Below are positions 27,055 through 35,206 of a stretch of 64,000 nt of DNA, one piece after another. The notes beneath the pieces were generated by a model, which did no database searches, was not told the DNA's origin, and worked only from the letters and a program-made list of their open reading frames with translations. How positions within the stretch are numbered: position 1 is the first letter of the stretch; each line of letters starts with the position of its first letter. Made by a program: the position numbers and the translations under genes. This DNA is from Bradyrhizobium sp. Ce-3 (GTDB taxonomy: Bacteria; Pseudomonadota; Alphaproteobacteria; Rhizobiales; Xanthobacteraceae): contig NZ_BQUV01000004.1 in the NCBI RefSeq assembly GCF_022835695.1, forward strand, positions 124,001 through 188,000, in the 5' to 3' direction.

Positions 27055-27348
27055 CTAACGCTCCGGCGCGCCGTTTGTTCGCGTCGGCGATTGCCCCGCT
27101 GCCGTGGCTCTTGGCGCCAGTTTGGGCTTCCTCGGCGGAGCTGCAATCAATCCCTCGCGGATCGCCTGCTTGCGGGCAAGCTTGCGCGCTCGCCGCACTG
27201 CTTCGGCCTTCTCCCGAATCCTCTTTTCCGACGGCTTCTCGAACGATCTGCGGCGCTTCATCTCTCTAAAGACGCCCTCGCGCTGCAACCGCTTCTTCAG
27301 AACGCGCAGTGCCTGGTCGATGTTGTTGTCCCTGACGAGAACCTGCAA
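27055..27348 (-). CDS. rpsU: 30S ribosomal protein S21
   Basis: The 97-residue protein starts [20 protein letters not shown] and continues with [20 protein letters not shown], the S21 signature. S21 joins the small subunit near the anti-Shine-Dalgarno region and affects initiation. The C-terminal Lys/Arg/Ala extension is typical of alphaproteobacteria. The only start in the right place is TTG at 27348, preceded by GAGGTGAT at a 4-5 nt spacing. A weak start codon with a very strong ribosome site suggests translational control. Upstream lies a structured leader (see 27398-27459) shared with the cspA locus. Confidence 0.92.
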   Translation of the reverse strand: MQVLVRDNNIDQALRVLKKRLQREGVFREMKRRRSFEKPSEKRIREKAEAVRRARKLARKQAIREGLIAAPPRKPKLAPRATAAGQSPTRTNGAPER

Positions 27349-27397
27349 TGGATCACCTCTCTCGCGCTACAACGCACGTTGAATGAACAATACGAGC

Positions 27398-27459
27398 GCC
27401 CGCTCTATCACCGAGACGGCGGGCCGCACTGCCGTTCCAGTACATCCGTGAAACGGCAG
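27398..27459 (-). ncRNA. Two-hairpin structured RNA element upstream of rpsU
   Basis: On the minus strand the first hairpin (27459-27429) pairs CTGCCGTT with AACGGCAG around a 15-nt loop holding CACGGATGTACTGG. The second (27424-27398) pairs GCCCGC with GCGGGC around a loop with CGGTGAT. The same order, loop sequence and spacing occur at 28508-28574 next to cspA, where the first stem differs at two pairs that change together (C-G to T-A and G-C to A-T when read along the plus strand). It lies 50 nt before the rpsU start. It may be a leader of rpsU or a separate small RNA. Confidence 0.6.
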
Positions 27460-27516
27460 CCGATCATCGACGTGACGAAACTGCAGCCGCAGTGCACCGA
27501 GCACACGTTCGCCGCC

Positions 27517-27590
27517 ATCCGACGATGTCTTTGGAAAAGGGTCCATTGGGACCGATCTACAAGGCGCAAGGCCAGTCGATTCAACAAACC
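27517..27590 (-). promoter_or_regulatory. csp-type leader motif upstream of rpsU
   Basis: This stretch is similar over about 70 bp to the cspA 5' leader at 28847-28920. The best-kept block, read on the minus strand, is CCCTTTTCCAAAGACATCGT, with GCCTTGT further upstream. No cold-shock coding sequence follows here; instead about 57 nt lead to the two-hairpin element and rpsU. No clean -10/-35 pair was found upstream. Confidence 0.5.
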
Positions 27591-27826
27591 TATGCACTGA
27601 TCTCAGCTATGCAAGGCGCAATCGCCAGTTCCGGGATTTGCCTCTCACGGTTCAGGCGCGTTCGAAATCGGAGCCCGAAGACGACAGCGGCCAGCCGAAA
27701 CGAGCGCGTGAGCGGTTCCTCGCGCGTGCGCAATGCCTTGAATCGATATCATTGTTGAGCAGCAAATTCGAACCGCCTGACGCAGAGTGCCGCGCTGCCG
27801 GGTCAACGGGTGGCCGCGCAACCGGA

Positions 27827-28063
27827 CTAGCCATTCGACCGGAGAATGCGCCACGCGATGCCAACCTCGAGGATCGGCCCGTTGTGGTCCCGGACTTCGA
27901 CCGCAGCCCGATCAAGATTTTGACCGCGAACGGAATCGCGGATCATGTCGGCCAGAGCGCGCGCGGCCTCCTCTTGAACCGCCGCGAGATCGGGCATCTC
28001 CAGGCCTTCCTCGTCGATCGCCAAGCCGCAGCCATCACGCAGATCGAAATAATAGCGCGCCAT
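27827..28063 (-). CDS. DUF6894 family small protein
   Basis: The 78-residue protein starts at ATG 28063 and reads MARYYFDLRDGCGLAIDEEG, then EMPDLAAVQEEAARALADMI, the pattern of the DUF6894 domain abundant in Bradyrhizobium and relatives. It is a compact soluble alpha/beta domain with no signal peptide. Function is unknown; many copies per genome are usual. It stands alone between rpsU and the basic 81-residue protein gene. Confidence 0.82.
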   Translation of the reverse strand: MARYYFDLRDGCGLAIDEEGLEMPDLAAVQEEAARALADMIRDSVRGQNLDRAAVEVRDHNGPILEVGIAWRILRSNG

Positions 28064-28232
28064 CGCCACGATAAGATGGCCCGGCTCTCGATCGTTCCTG
28101 CCCAGGTTGCGAAATGTGGCGGCGAGATCCAATGCGGACGGACGGCGCGAGCCGCCCGGGTGAGACGGCCTCGTCGTGACGGTCGCCAAATAGACCGCCT
28201 CAGCGGCGTGATCGAGGACGTGCGTGCGCGGC

Positions 28233-28478
28233 CTAGCGCACGATACGCTTGATCCGCTTGCTCCTCTTGGCAGCCGGCGCCGAGGGTGCCGGGCCAACCT
28301 GTGCCGCCGCGGCATCGCGTGTCTCACGGAGAGCCCGTAGCCGCTCCATGTTCTTGCGCACGGCGATTGCATCGCGCTCGATTTCCGCGATCGCCTGCGC
28401 ACCGGACTCGGCGGCAAGCCGCCGGCGCTCGGCTTTGGCCAGACGCTCAGCAGAAAGTTCTTCCGTCGTCTTGGCCAT
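28233..28478 (-). CDS. Small basic helical protein linked to cspA
   Basis: The 81-residue protein (MAKTTEELSAERLAKAERRR and onward) is rich in Ala, Arg, Glu and Lys, predicted fully helical, with a basic tail AAKRSKRIKRIVR. It lacks a known domain. It follows cspA on the same strand by about 100 bp, and a two-hairpin RNA element lies 30 nt before its ATG. That arrangement parallels rpsU, so it may be a nucleic-acid-binding protein produced under the same control. The function is inferred from charge and position only. Confidence 0.65.
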   Translation of the reverse strand: MAKTTEELSAERLAKAERRRLAAESGAQAIAEIERDAIAVRKNMERLRALRETRDAAAAQVGPAPSAPAAKRSKRIKRIVR

Positions 28479-28507
28479 CGGCGAATGAGCCCTTCAAGCG
28501 CAGCGAA

Positions 28508-28574
28508 CCCGCCCAACCCATCACGGGATCGAGCGGGGCGCAACTGTCATCCCAGTACATCCGTGGAATGACAG
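28508..28574 (-). ncRNA. Two-hairpin structured RNA element between cspA and the basic protein gene
   Basis: On the minus strand the first hairpin (28574-28544) pairs CTGTCAT with ATGACAG around a loop with CACGGATGTACTGG, identical in 14 nt to the element before rpsU. The second (28537-28508) pairs CCCGC with GCGGG around a loop with CCGTGAT. It starts 7 nt after the cspA stop. No T-run follows, so it is not a plain terminator. Confidence 0.6.
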
Positions 28575-28580
28575 GGCGGC

Positions 28581-28790
28581 TCAGGCCAGACGAAGATCTT
28601 CGGCGCTGGTCTTGCCACGCATCTTGTCGGTCTTGAGCTCAAACGACAGCTTCTGGCCTTCGGCGAGACCGCCAAGTCCGGCCCGCTCGACAGCGCTGAT
28701 ATGAACGAACACGTCCTTGCTGCCGTCATCAGGCTGAATGAAACCAAAACCCTTCTGGCCGTTGAACCACTTCACAGTACCTGTGGGCAT
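28581..28790 (-). CDS. cspA: Cold shock protein, CspA family
   Basis: The 69-residue protein is a single OB-fold cold-shock domain: [20 protein letters not shown] holds RNP1 (KGFGFI), and DVFVHISAV holds RNP2. These bind single-stranded RNA and melt secondary structure. The ATG at 28790 has AGAAGAGAAA before it; an in-frame upstream ATG lacks family similarity. It has its own promoter at 28919-28946 and a leader of about 120 nt, long as in many cold-shock genes. Confidence 0.95.
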   Translation of the reverse strand: MPTGTVKWFNGQKGFGFIQPDDGSKDVFVHISAVERAGLGGLAEGQKLSFELKTDKMRGKTSAEDLRLA

Positions 28791-28846
28791 TTCTCTTCTC
28801 CAAAGCGGACGCACGTCTATTCGCGCTGGGCTCCGCGTCATCTTTC

Positions 28847-28918
28847 AACCGACGATGTTCTTTGGAAAAGGGCCGCTTTGACCATTCAACAAGGCACAAC
28901 GGCAAATCGAACGCAATA
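28847..28918 (-). promoter_or_regulatory. cspA 5' leader motif
   Basis: The leader contains CCCTTTTCCAAAGAACATCG and GCCTTGTTGAATGGTC on the minus strand, also found upstream of rpsU (27517-27590). It lies between the promoter and the cspA start. Long leaders of cold-shock genes often act as temperature-sensitive RNA; here the evidence is only the shared sequence. Confidence 0.5.
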
Positions 28919-28946
28919 AGTATACACACTTTTCCCGCGAGGGCAA
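28919..28946 (-). promoter_or_regulatory. Sigma-70 promoter of cspA
   Basis: Read on the minus strand: -35 TTGCCC, 16 nt, -10 TATACT. Transcription would begin near 28912, about 120 nt before the ATG. Confidence 0.65.
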
Positions 28947-29167
28947 GTTCAGCGGGATCGGCCATCAACCGATCGACGTTACGGGCTCGACGTGTTGGAA
29001 CCTTGGCGCGACCCGGATCAACGACATGGAACTCGGCCAGATCTCGCCAAGCGCAAATCGCGCACGCGCTTGACCGTCACCCGCTCCAGACTCGATGTTT
29101 CGGTTTGCGCCGGCGGCCCGTCTCGCAAAGCGGCGTGCCCGGCCTCGGCAACGCGGATACATGCCGC

Positions 29168-29860
29168 CTAGTGCTCGGACAGGCTGCCGACGATCGATGC
29201 GCGGCGGGACAGTTCGATCCAGTTGCCGTCGGGATCGAGGATCATCGAAATCCTTGCGACCTCGCCGAGCGTCACCGGCGCGAGACCCTCGCGCACACCC
29301 TTGCCGCGCAGCTCCGCGTGCACCGCGTCGATATCGGCGACCTGCAGCGTGATGTAGCGCCAGCCCCGCGCGCCCCGAACCGGATCGACGGTCGCGGCAC
29401 GATCTTCCCTGAGCAGGATCAGGCTGTCGCCGAGGCGAAAGGCCGGACCGTCCGACCATGATTGCTCGGCGAAGCCGAGAATGTCGCCGTAGAATTGGCG
29501 ATGCGCGGCGAGGTCGCGGACGGCCATCGCGACGCCAATCTGAGTAATGCCGTCATGTCCCGGCGGCACCAGGCAAACGCTGTTGCCGTCGGGATCGGCC
29601 ATGCGCTGCGGCGCCTCAATGCCCTCGCGTGCAATGATCAGCTCGCGATAGCCGCTCGGCGCCGCGTCCGGCAGCGGCTCGACATGATGGTTGAGCTTGA
29701 TGACCGAACCGTGCGCGTCGTGCCGGTACTGTTTCTGGCCGCGGCGGATCGGCTGCACGTGATCGAAGCGCAGCCCGGCGTCATGCTGCCAGAACCGCAG
29801 CATCGGCTCGAGATTGCTCGAGGACAGGCCGATGTCGATCACGTTCTTTGCGAGTTGCAT
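29168..29860 (-). CDS. VOC family protein with two glyoxalase-type domains
   Basis: The 230-residue protein has two vicinal-oxygen-chelate modules. The first (residues about 1-100) starts KNVIDIGLSSSNLEPMLRFW. The second (about 105-225) has ITQIGVAMAVRDLAAHRQFY and ends with MILDPDGNWIELSRR. Typical members bind a divalent metal and act as lyases, dioxygenases or resistance proteins. The ligand pattern (His in the GVAMAV-strand position is absent) leaves activity open. It appears monocistronic. Confidence 0.82.
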   Translation of the reverse strand: MQLAKNVIDIGLSSSNLEPMLRFWQHDAGLRFDHVQPIRRGQKQYRHDAHGSVIKLNHHVEPLPDAAPSGYRELIIAREGIEAPQRMADPDGNSVCLVPPGHDGITQIGVAMAVRDLAAHRQFYGDILGFAEQSWSDGPAFRLGDSLILLREDRAATVDPVRGARGWRYITLQVADIDAVHAELRGKGVREGLAPVTLGEVARISMILDPDGNWIELSRRASIVGSLSEH

Positions 29861-29940
29861 CTGCTGCCGACCTTGGACGAAGTGCCCGCGAGGGGCCGGA
29901 TTAGCTATGCAAGGATCGGCTCATCGCGCAAGCACCACGA

Positions 29941-30606
29941 TTACTTCCGCACCAGCGGGATCTGCAGATTGGTCGGCCGGTTCTGCTCGGTATCGAAGCC
30001 GCGCCCGTCGACATTGCGGGCGCCCCAGAACAGCAGGTCGCCCCTGAGATAGACGAGGTCGTATTCCATGAAGTTGGTGCCTTCCTTCAGCGCGAAGGGC
30101 GCGAAGGATTTGCCGAAGATGCTCTGCGGCGCATCGACCGCCCACGGCGCGTAGCCGGCGGAAGCGACCTTGTTGAGGACATCGGCAAAGCCCTGCGCCA
30201 ACGGCGTCACCTCATAGGCCTCATCGGCGATGAAATCGACCTTCTGCGCGCCCGGCGCGATCGGATGCACGCCCTGCCACTGCATGTGCCCGACGATCCT
30301 GATCCGCGCCAGCGGCACCTTGCCGTAGGGATCGGCCGAGTTGACGACCACAAGCTCGAACCGGTCGGAGGACTGATAGGTGAAGGCGCGCTTCAGATAG
30401 AATGGCTTGATCGAGCCGTCCGGATTCTTGCTCGGCCGGATCTCGGGCGCGATGCTTTCCCAGCTTCCGGCGAGTGCCTGCTTGATCGTCGCGACATCCG
30501 TATCCATGGCGCTTGCCCTCGTTTGATTGCCGGATTGCGCCGCAGCACCGCTGAGCCCCGTCAGCACCAGCGACGACAACAGCAATGCTGCAAGGCTCAT
30601 CCGCAT
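29941..30606 (-). CDS. Secreted hypothetical protein, possibly APCDD1-like
   Basis: From ATG 30606 the protein has 221 residues with a signal peptide (SLAALLLSSLVLTGLSGAAA, cleaved near AQS). The mature part starts IKQALAGSWESIAPEIRPSK and continues through FYLKRAFTYQSSDRFELVVV to GARNVDGRGFDTEQNRPTNL. The repeated strand pattern recalls the APCDD1 domain, but I hold that match loosely. It has no cysteines or membrane helix after the signal, so it is likely periplasmic. It is divergent from the LysR gene. Confidence 0.75.
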   Translation of the reverse strand: MRMSLAALLLSSLVLTGLSGAAAQSGNQTRASAMDTDVATIKQALAGSWESIAPEIRPSKNPDGSIKPFYLKRAFTYQSSDRFELVVVNSADPYGKVPLARIRIVGHMQWQGVHPIAPGAQKVDFIADEAYEVTPLAQGFADVLNKVASAGYAPWAVDAPQSIFGKSFAPFALKEGTNFMEYDLVYLRGDLLFWGARNVDGRGFDTEQNRPTNLQIPLVRK

Positions 30607-30779
30607 GCGCAGGCTCCGGCTTGGCTTCGCACGGGTCCTCTGCCTGCGAGGCAGAGCCCGCAATGGGAACACGGCCTGCTATAGAGAGCGCTGGCCGGCT
30701 TGAAAAAGACTTTGTAGGCTGGCCCCATGCCTGCCGGACATGACCGCGGCAGTTGGGAATTTGCGATCGGGAGACGGTG

Positions 30780-31670
30780 ATGGAGCTCCGGCATCTGCGC
30801 TATTTCGTTGCCGTGGCCGACGCCGGCAGCCTGACGGTTGCCGCCGAGCAGAAGCTGCATACCTCGCAGCCCTCACTCAGCCGGCAGATCCGCGATCTCG
30901 AACAGGAAGTCGGCGTGCAGCTGCTGAACCGCGGCGCGCAGGGCATCGCGCTGACTGCGGCGGGCAAGGCGTTTCTCGACCATGCCCGCATGGCGCTGCT
31001 GGAGGCGGAGGCCGCCAAGGAAGCCGCGCTGCGTGCGGCGCAGCCGCCGAAGCCTGTCTTCACGCTTGGATTCCTGTCCGGCGCAGAAATCGATCTGCTG
31101 CCGGAGGTGAACCGCATCCTGCGCGATGAATTTCCCGGCATCGATATCCGCCTGTCGAGCGATTACTCGCCGTTGCTGGCCAAGGCCCTGATGCGGCGCA
31201 AGCTCGATGCCGCCTTCATGCGGGCGGACGACAACATGGCGGACCTGGCTTGCAGGCGCGTGCGCACCGATCCACTGGTGTTCGTATTTCCGAGCAACCA
31301 CCGCCTGGCGGCGCAGGCTGCCATCGCGCCGGAGGACATCGCGGGCGAGACCTTCTACCTGCCGTCGAAATCCGCACCGGCGGTGCGCCGTGTCGTGCTG
31401 GACTATTTCAGCCGCGCCGGCATCGATCTCAGGCCGGAGCACGAGGTGCATAACGTCGTGCACGCGATCTCGATGATCACCTCGACCCATGCCGTGATGC
31501 TGCTGCCGGCCTACACGGCGCACTATCTGCCCGATACGATCACCACCCGCCCGGTGCGGGGCGAGGCGCCGACGCTCGACCTCGTGCTCGCCTACCACAC
31601 GGCCAACAAATCCCCGATCCTGAAGCTGTTGCTGTCGCGGGTCGGTCGGTTGGCCGCGGTGCCGGCCTGA
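30780..31670 (+). CDS. LysR-family transcriptional regulator
   Basis: The 296-residue regulator has the LysR winged helix at residues 1-60 (MELRHLRYFVAVADAGSLTV, then AEQKLHTSQPSLSRQIRDLE) and a periplasmic-binding-like effector domain at about 88-290. GGGAGACGG precedes the ATG. The effector domain pattern (LGFLSGAEIDLLPEVNRILR) is close to the group that includes HcaR/AlsR-type regulators. It is divergent from the secreted protein gene and followed by a DinB gene 21 bp later; either could be its target. Confidence 0.9.
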   Translation: MELRHLRYFVAVADAGSLTVAAEQKLHTSQPSLSRQIRDLEQEVGVQLLNRGAQGIALTAAGKAFLDHARMALLEAEAAKEAALRAAQPPKPVFTLGFLSGAEIDLLPEVNRILRDEFPGIDIRLSSDYSPLLAKALMRRKLDAAFMRADDNMADLACRRVRTDPLVFVFPSNHRLAAQAAIAPEDIAGETFYLPSKSAPAVRRVVLDYFSRAGIDLRPEHEVHNVVHAISMITSTHAVMLLPAYTAHYLPDTITTRPVRGEAPTLDLVLAYHTANKSPILKLLLSRVGRLAAVPA

Positions 31671-31691
31671 AAACGATCAGTGAGGACCGAT

Positions 31692-32255
31692 ATGCAAGCA
31701 GGCCTCGTTCAGACCTTTCGCGCTTTTGCCTACAACAATGCCTGGGCCAATCATCGCCTGCTCACGGCCTGTGCCGGTCTCAGCCAGACCGAGTTCGCCG
31801 CGGCGCGGACCGGGTTCTTCCCGAGCTTGCAGGCGACGCTGAACCACATCTACGTCATCGATCTCTTCTACATCGATGCGCTCGAAGGCGGCTGGCTCGG
31901 GCCGAAGGCGTGGGCGAATGAAGTGCCCTACCCGGCGGTCGTCGAACTCAAGAGCGCGCAGCGCTCAATCGATCAACGCCTGATCGTTCACTGCGATGCG
32001 CTGACCCCGGAGCGGCTCGACGATGTGGTGAAGATCAATCGCGACACCTCCGTGCAGGCCGAGCGGCGCGACCGCCTGCTGATGCATCTGTTTCAACACC
32101 AGATCCATCATCGCGGCCAGGCCCACGCGATGCTCTCCGAAACCAAAGTGAAGCCGCCGCAGCTTGATGAATTCTTCGCTGCCGGCGAAGCGCCGCTTCG
32201 CGCGGCCGAGTTCAGCGAGCTCGGATGGACGGAAGCCGCGGTGTGGGGCGGCTGA
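31692..32255 (+). CDS. DinB family protein
   Basis: The 187-residue protein is a four-helix-bundle DinB/YfiT-like member. Metal-ligand histidines are in LQATLNHIYVIDLFYIDAL (about residue 55) and FQHQIHHRGQAHAML (about 140). Such proteins are metal-dependent thiol transferases or hydrolases of unclear substrate. I prefer ATG 31692 (GAGGA about 6 nt upstream) over an in-frame GTG at 31680. It probably shares a transcript with the LysR gene. Confidence 0.85.
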   Translation: MQAGLVQTFRAFAYNNAWANHRLLTACAGLSQTEFAAARTGFFPSLQATLNHIYVIDLFYIDALEGGWLGPKAWANEVPYPAVVELKSAQRSIDQRLIVHCDALTPERLDDVVKINRDTSVQAERRDRLLMHLFQHQIHHRGQAHAMLSETKVKPPQLDEFFAAGEAPLRAAEFSELGWTEAAVWGG

Positions 32256-32367
32256 GCGCGCAGTTGCGCCCGTGATCGGGCGATGGGAACGGTTCCCGAT
32301 CTGAAACCGGGCCTTGAATACGCCCATCTCCACGCTCACCTCTGGTGAAACGTGGGGAACTCCATCT

Positions 32368-32978
32368 ATGCCTTTCGCCAGTCATCGGGGCCAGCGCATC
32401 CATTACACCGTCGAAGGATCCGGGCCGCTGATCGTGCTGCAGCACGGCCTGCTGCTCGACGCCGCGAGCTGGAAGCAATGCGGCGTGGTCGACGCGCTTG
32501 CCGATCGCTTTCAAGTCGTCTGCGTCGACTCGCTCGGACACGGCGCGAGCGACAAGCCCGCCGATCCCGAACTCTATGATCAGGAACAGCGTGCCGGCGA
32601 CATCGTCGCCGTGATCGACGATCTCGGCGGCGAGCGCGCGCATGTGGTGGGCCATTCGATGGGCGGCTGGGTCGCGGTCGGCGTCGCGCGGTTCTTCCCG
32701 TCGCGGCTGGCGTCGCTCTCGATCGGCGGCTGGGATTTCCTCACCGGATTGCCGCGCGGCAATGCCGGCCCGCTGACCTATGCCGCCTTCATCACCTTCG
32801 CCCGCCGCACTGTGCCGGAGCTCGCCGAATGGGTGACGTCCGATCTCGAAGGCGGGGTGCGCGCCTGCTTCAATGCGCTCGGCCAGGTCGACGGCGCCAG
32901 GGATGCCACCTCGGCGCCCTGTTCCAGCACGGCGCCGCGATCGGCCGCGGCATCGGCTCGTTCGTCGGACGCGGCTAG
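32368..32978 (+). pseudogene. Alpha/beta hydrolase with internal deletion and frame change
   Basis: The frame from ATG 32368 encodes a good alpha/beta hydrolase start: LIVLQHGLLLDAASWKQCG (oxyanion), VDSLGHGASDKP, and the nucleophile elbow VVGHSMGGWVAVG (Ser at about 95). Similarity stops at about residue 177 (CFNALGQVDGA). In another frame, about 32900-32978 encodes HLGALFQHGAAIGRGIGSFV followed by TAG, which looks like the family's own C-terminus with the catalytic His. So a middle segment of roughly 50-80 codons, including the acid residue, seems lost together with the frame. The open frame itself runs on to 33012 with unrelated sequence. The tail overlaps the 3' end of the convergent molybdenum subunit gene. 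Confidence 0.65.
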
Positions 32979-35176
32979 ACCGGCATCCCTGCGAGCAGCT
33001 TGTCGAGCGTGATCGGGTAGTCGCGCACCCGCACAGCGGTCGCATTGTGGACCGCGTTGGCGACCGCGGCAGCGACGCCGCAGATGCCGAGCTCGGCGAC
33101 ACCCTTGGCCTTCATCGGCGACGAGATCGGATCGGTCTCGTCGAGGAAGATCATGTCCTGATGCGGGATGTCGGCGTGGACCGGCACCTCATACCCCGCG
33201 AGGTCGTGATTGACAAACAAACCGTGCCGCTTGTCGACTGCGAGATCCTCCATCAGCGCGGCGCCGACGCCCATCGTCATCGCGCCGATCACCTGGCTGC
33301 GCGCCGTCTTCGGATTGAGGATGCGGCCCGCGGCGCACACCGCCAGCATCCGCCGGACGCGGATCTCCGCCGTGTCGGCATCGACGCCGACCTCGACGAA
33401 ATGCGCGCCGAAGGTCGATTGCTGGTAGGTCTTGGCGAGATCGCCATACTCGATGGCATCCTCCGCCACCAGATCACCCGCGCCGGCGGCCTGCGCCAGC
33501 GGCACACTGCGATTGCCCGAGCGGACCGCGCCGTCGGCGAACACGGCTTCTTCGGAGTTGAAGCCGAGTTTCTGCGTGATGGCCTCGCGCAGCTTGGTGC
33601 AGGCGGCATAGACGCCGGCCGTGGAATTGTTGCCGCCCCACTGCCCGCCTGAGCCGCACGACACCGGAAAATCTGAATCGCCGAGCCGCACGACGACCTT
33701 GTCCAACGGTAGGCCCATCATCTCGGCGGCCGTCTGCGCAATGATGGTGTAGGAGCCGGTGCCGATATCGGTCATGTCGGTCTCGACCGTCACCCTTCCC
33801 TGCTGGTCGAGGCGGACGCGTGCCGCCGATTTGGTGACGAGATTGTTGCGGAAGGCCGCAGCAACGCCCATGCCGACCAGCCAGCGCCCGTCGCGAACCT
33901 GGCCCGGTTTCGCGTTACGCTTGTTCCAGCCGAACCGCGCGGCGCCCTCGTTCAGGCACCGCACGAGCTGCCGCTGCGAGAAGCGCCGCTGCGGATGCTC
34001 CGGATCGACCTGGGTGTCATTGGCGATGCGCAGCGCGACCGGATCGATGTCGAGCTTGTCGGCAAGCTCGTCGATCGCGATCTCGAGCGCCATCATGCCG
34101 GAGGCTTCCCCGGGCGCGCGCATCGCGTTGCCTTCGGGGAGATCGAGTGCCGCGAGCCGCGTCGCCGTCATCCGGTTGGCGCCGGCATAGAGCAGCCGGG
34201 TCTGGCTCACCGCCATGTCGGGCTCGCCCTCGCTGACATTGCCGGACCAGCTTTCGTGACCGATCGCGGTGATCCTGCCGTCGCGCTCCGCGCCAATGCG
34301 GATCCGCTGGATCGTCGCCGGACGGTGCGTGGTGTTGTTGAACATCAGCGGGCGTTGCAGCGCGACCTTGACCGGCCGGCCGGCCGCGCGGGCACCGAGC
34401 GCGGCGAGCAGCACGTCGGCGCGCAGGAACAGCTTGCCGCCAAAGCCGCCGCCGATATAGGGCGACACGAGGCGAACATTCTCCTTGGGGATGCCAAGCG
34501 TCTTCGCCATGTCCTCGGCGCCCCAGGCGATCATCTGATTTGAGGTCCAGACCGTGAGCCTGTCGCCGTCCCAGGCCGCGATCGAGGCGTGCGGCTCCAT
34601 CATCGCGTGGCCCTGATCGGGCGTGGTGTAGCTGGCATCGAGCTGCACCGGCGCTGCGGCGAAAGCGGTAGCGAAATCGCCGATGGCGGTGTCGGCAGGG
34701 CCGCCGATCTTTGGGTCCGGGACGCTCACATGGTCCCGCTCCGCGGCCAGATCGAATTTGCCGTCACCTTTGACGTAATCAATCCGGACGAGCTGTGCCG
34801 CGGCGCGGGCTTGCTCGAAGGTGCCGGCAACCACGACGGCGACGGCCTGATGATAATGCGCGATCTCGGGCCCGCCGAGCAGCGGCGCCGCATTGCGCGC
34901 ACCCTTGCCAAGCTTGCCGGCGTTTTCCGCCGTAACGATAGCAAGCACGCCGGGCGCGGCCTTCGCCGCATCAAGATCGATCGCTGCGATCCGGCCTTTG
35001 CCGATCGCCGCGCCGACCACATAGCCATAGGCCTGGTCGGCCACGACATCGTGCCGTTCATAGGCGTAAGGCGCGGTGCCGGTGGTCTTCAACGGCCCTT
35101 CGATCCGGCTGGTCGGATGGCCGATCACCTTGAGCTGGTCGATCGGATTGAAGGTCGCGGGATGTTCAAATCGCAT
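32975..35176 (-). CDS. paoC: Molybdopterin-binding subunit of a PaoABC-type aldehyde oxidoreductase
   Basis: The 733-residue large subunit belongs to the xanthine dehydrogenase family and resembles PaoC (YagR) in size. It binds the molybdenum cofactor and oxidises aldehydes with water as oxygen donor. Landmarks are YIGGGFGGKLFLRADV (about 243), NAMRAPGEASGMMALE (about 350), GSGGQWGGNNSTAGVY (about 517) and the catalytic Glu in KAKGVAELGICGVAAA (about 692). It is the last gene of the paoA-paoB-paoC order, read on the minus strand. The dedicated maturation protein PaoD/XdhC is not in the window. Confidence 0.92.
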   Translation of the reverse strand: MRFEHPATFNPIDQLKVIGHPTSRIEGPLKTTGTAPYAYERHDVVADQAYGYVVGAAIGKGRIAAIDLDAAKAAPGVLAIVTAENAGKLGKGARNAAPLLGGPEIAHYHQAVAVVVAGTFEQARAAAQLVRIDYVKGDGKFDLAAERDHVSVPDPKIGGPADTAIGDFATAFAAAPVQLDASYTTPDQGHAMMEPHASIAAWDGDRLTVWTSNQMIAWGAEDMAKTLGIPKENVRLVSPYIGGGFGGKLFLRADVLLAALGARAAGRPVKVALQRPLMFNNTTHRPATIQRIRIGAERDGRITAIGHESWSGNVSEGEPDMAVSQTRLLYAGANRMTATRLAALDLPEGNAMRAPGEASGMMALEIAIDELADKLDIDPVALRIANDTQVDPEHPQRRFSQRQLVRCLNEGAARFGWNKRNAKPGQVRDGRWLVGMGVAAAFRNNLVTKSAARVRLDQQGRVTVETDMTDIGTGSYTIIAQTAAEMMGLPLDKVVVRLGDSDFPVSCGSGGQWGGNNSTAGVYAACTKLREAITQKLGFNSEEAVFADGAVRSGNRSVPLAQAAGAGDLVAEDAIEYGDLAKTYQQSTFGAHFVEVGVDADTAEIRVRRMLAVCAAGRILNPKTARSQVIGAMTMGVGAALMEDLAVDKRHGLFVNHDLAGYEVPVHADIPHQDMIFLDETDPISSPMKAKGVAELGICGVAAAVANAVHNATAVRVRDYPITLDKLLAGMPV

Positions 35177-35206
35177 GATGCTAAGCCCTCACCTCAAACT
35201 TTGATC

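Noticed and set aside
27367-27597. 76-codon minus-strand frame before rpsU
   Set aside because: It runs through the leader motif and hairpin element, which explain the sequence better than a protein does.
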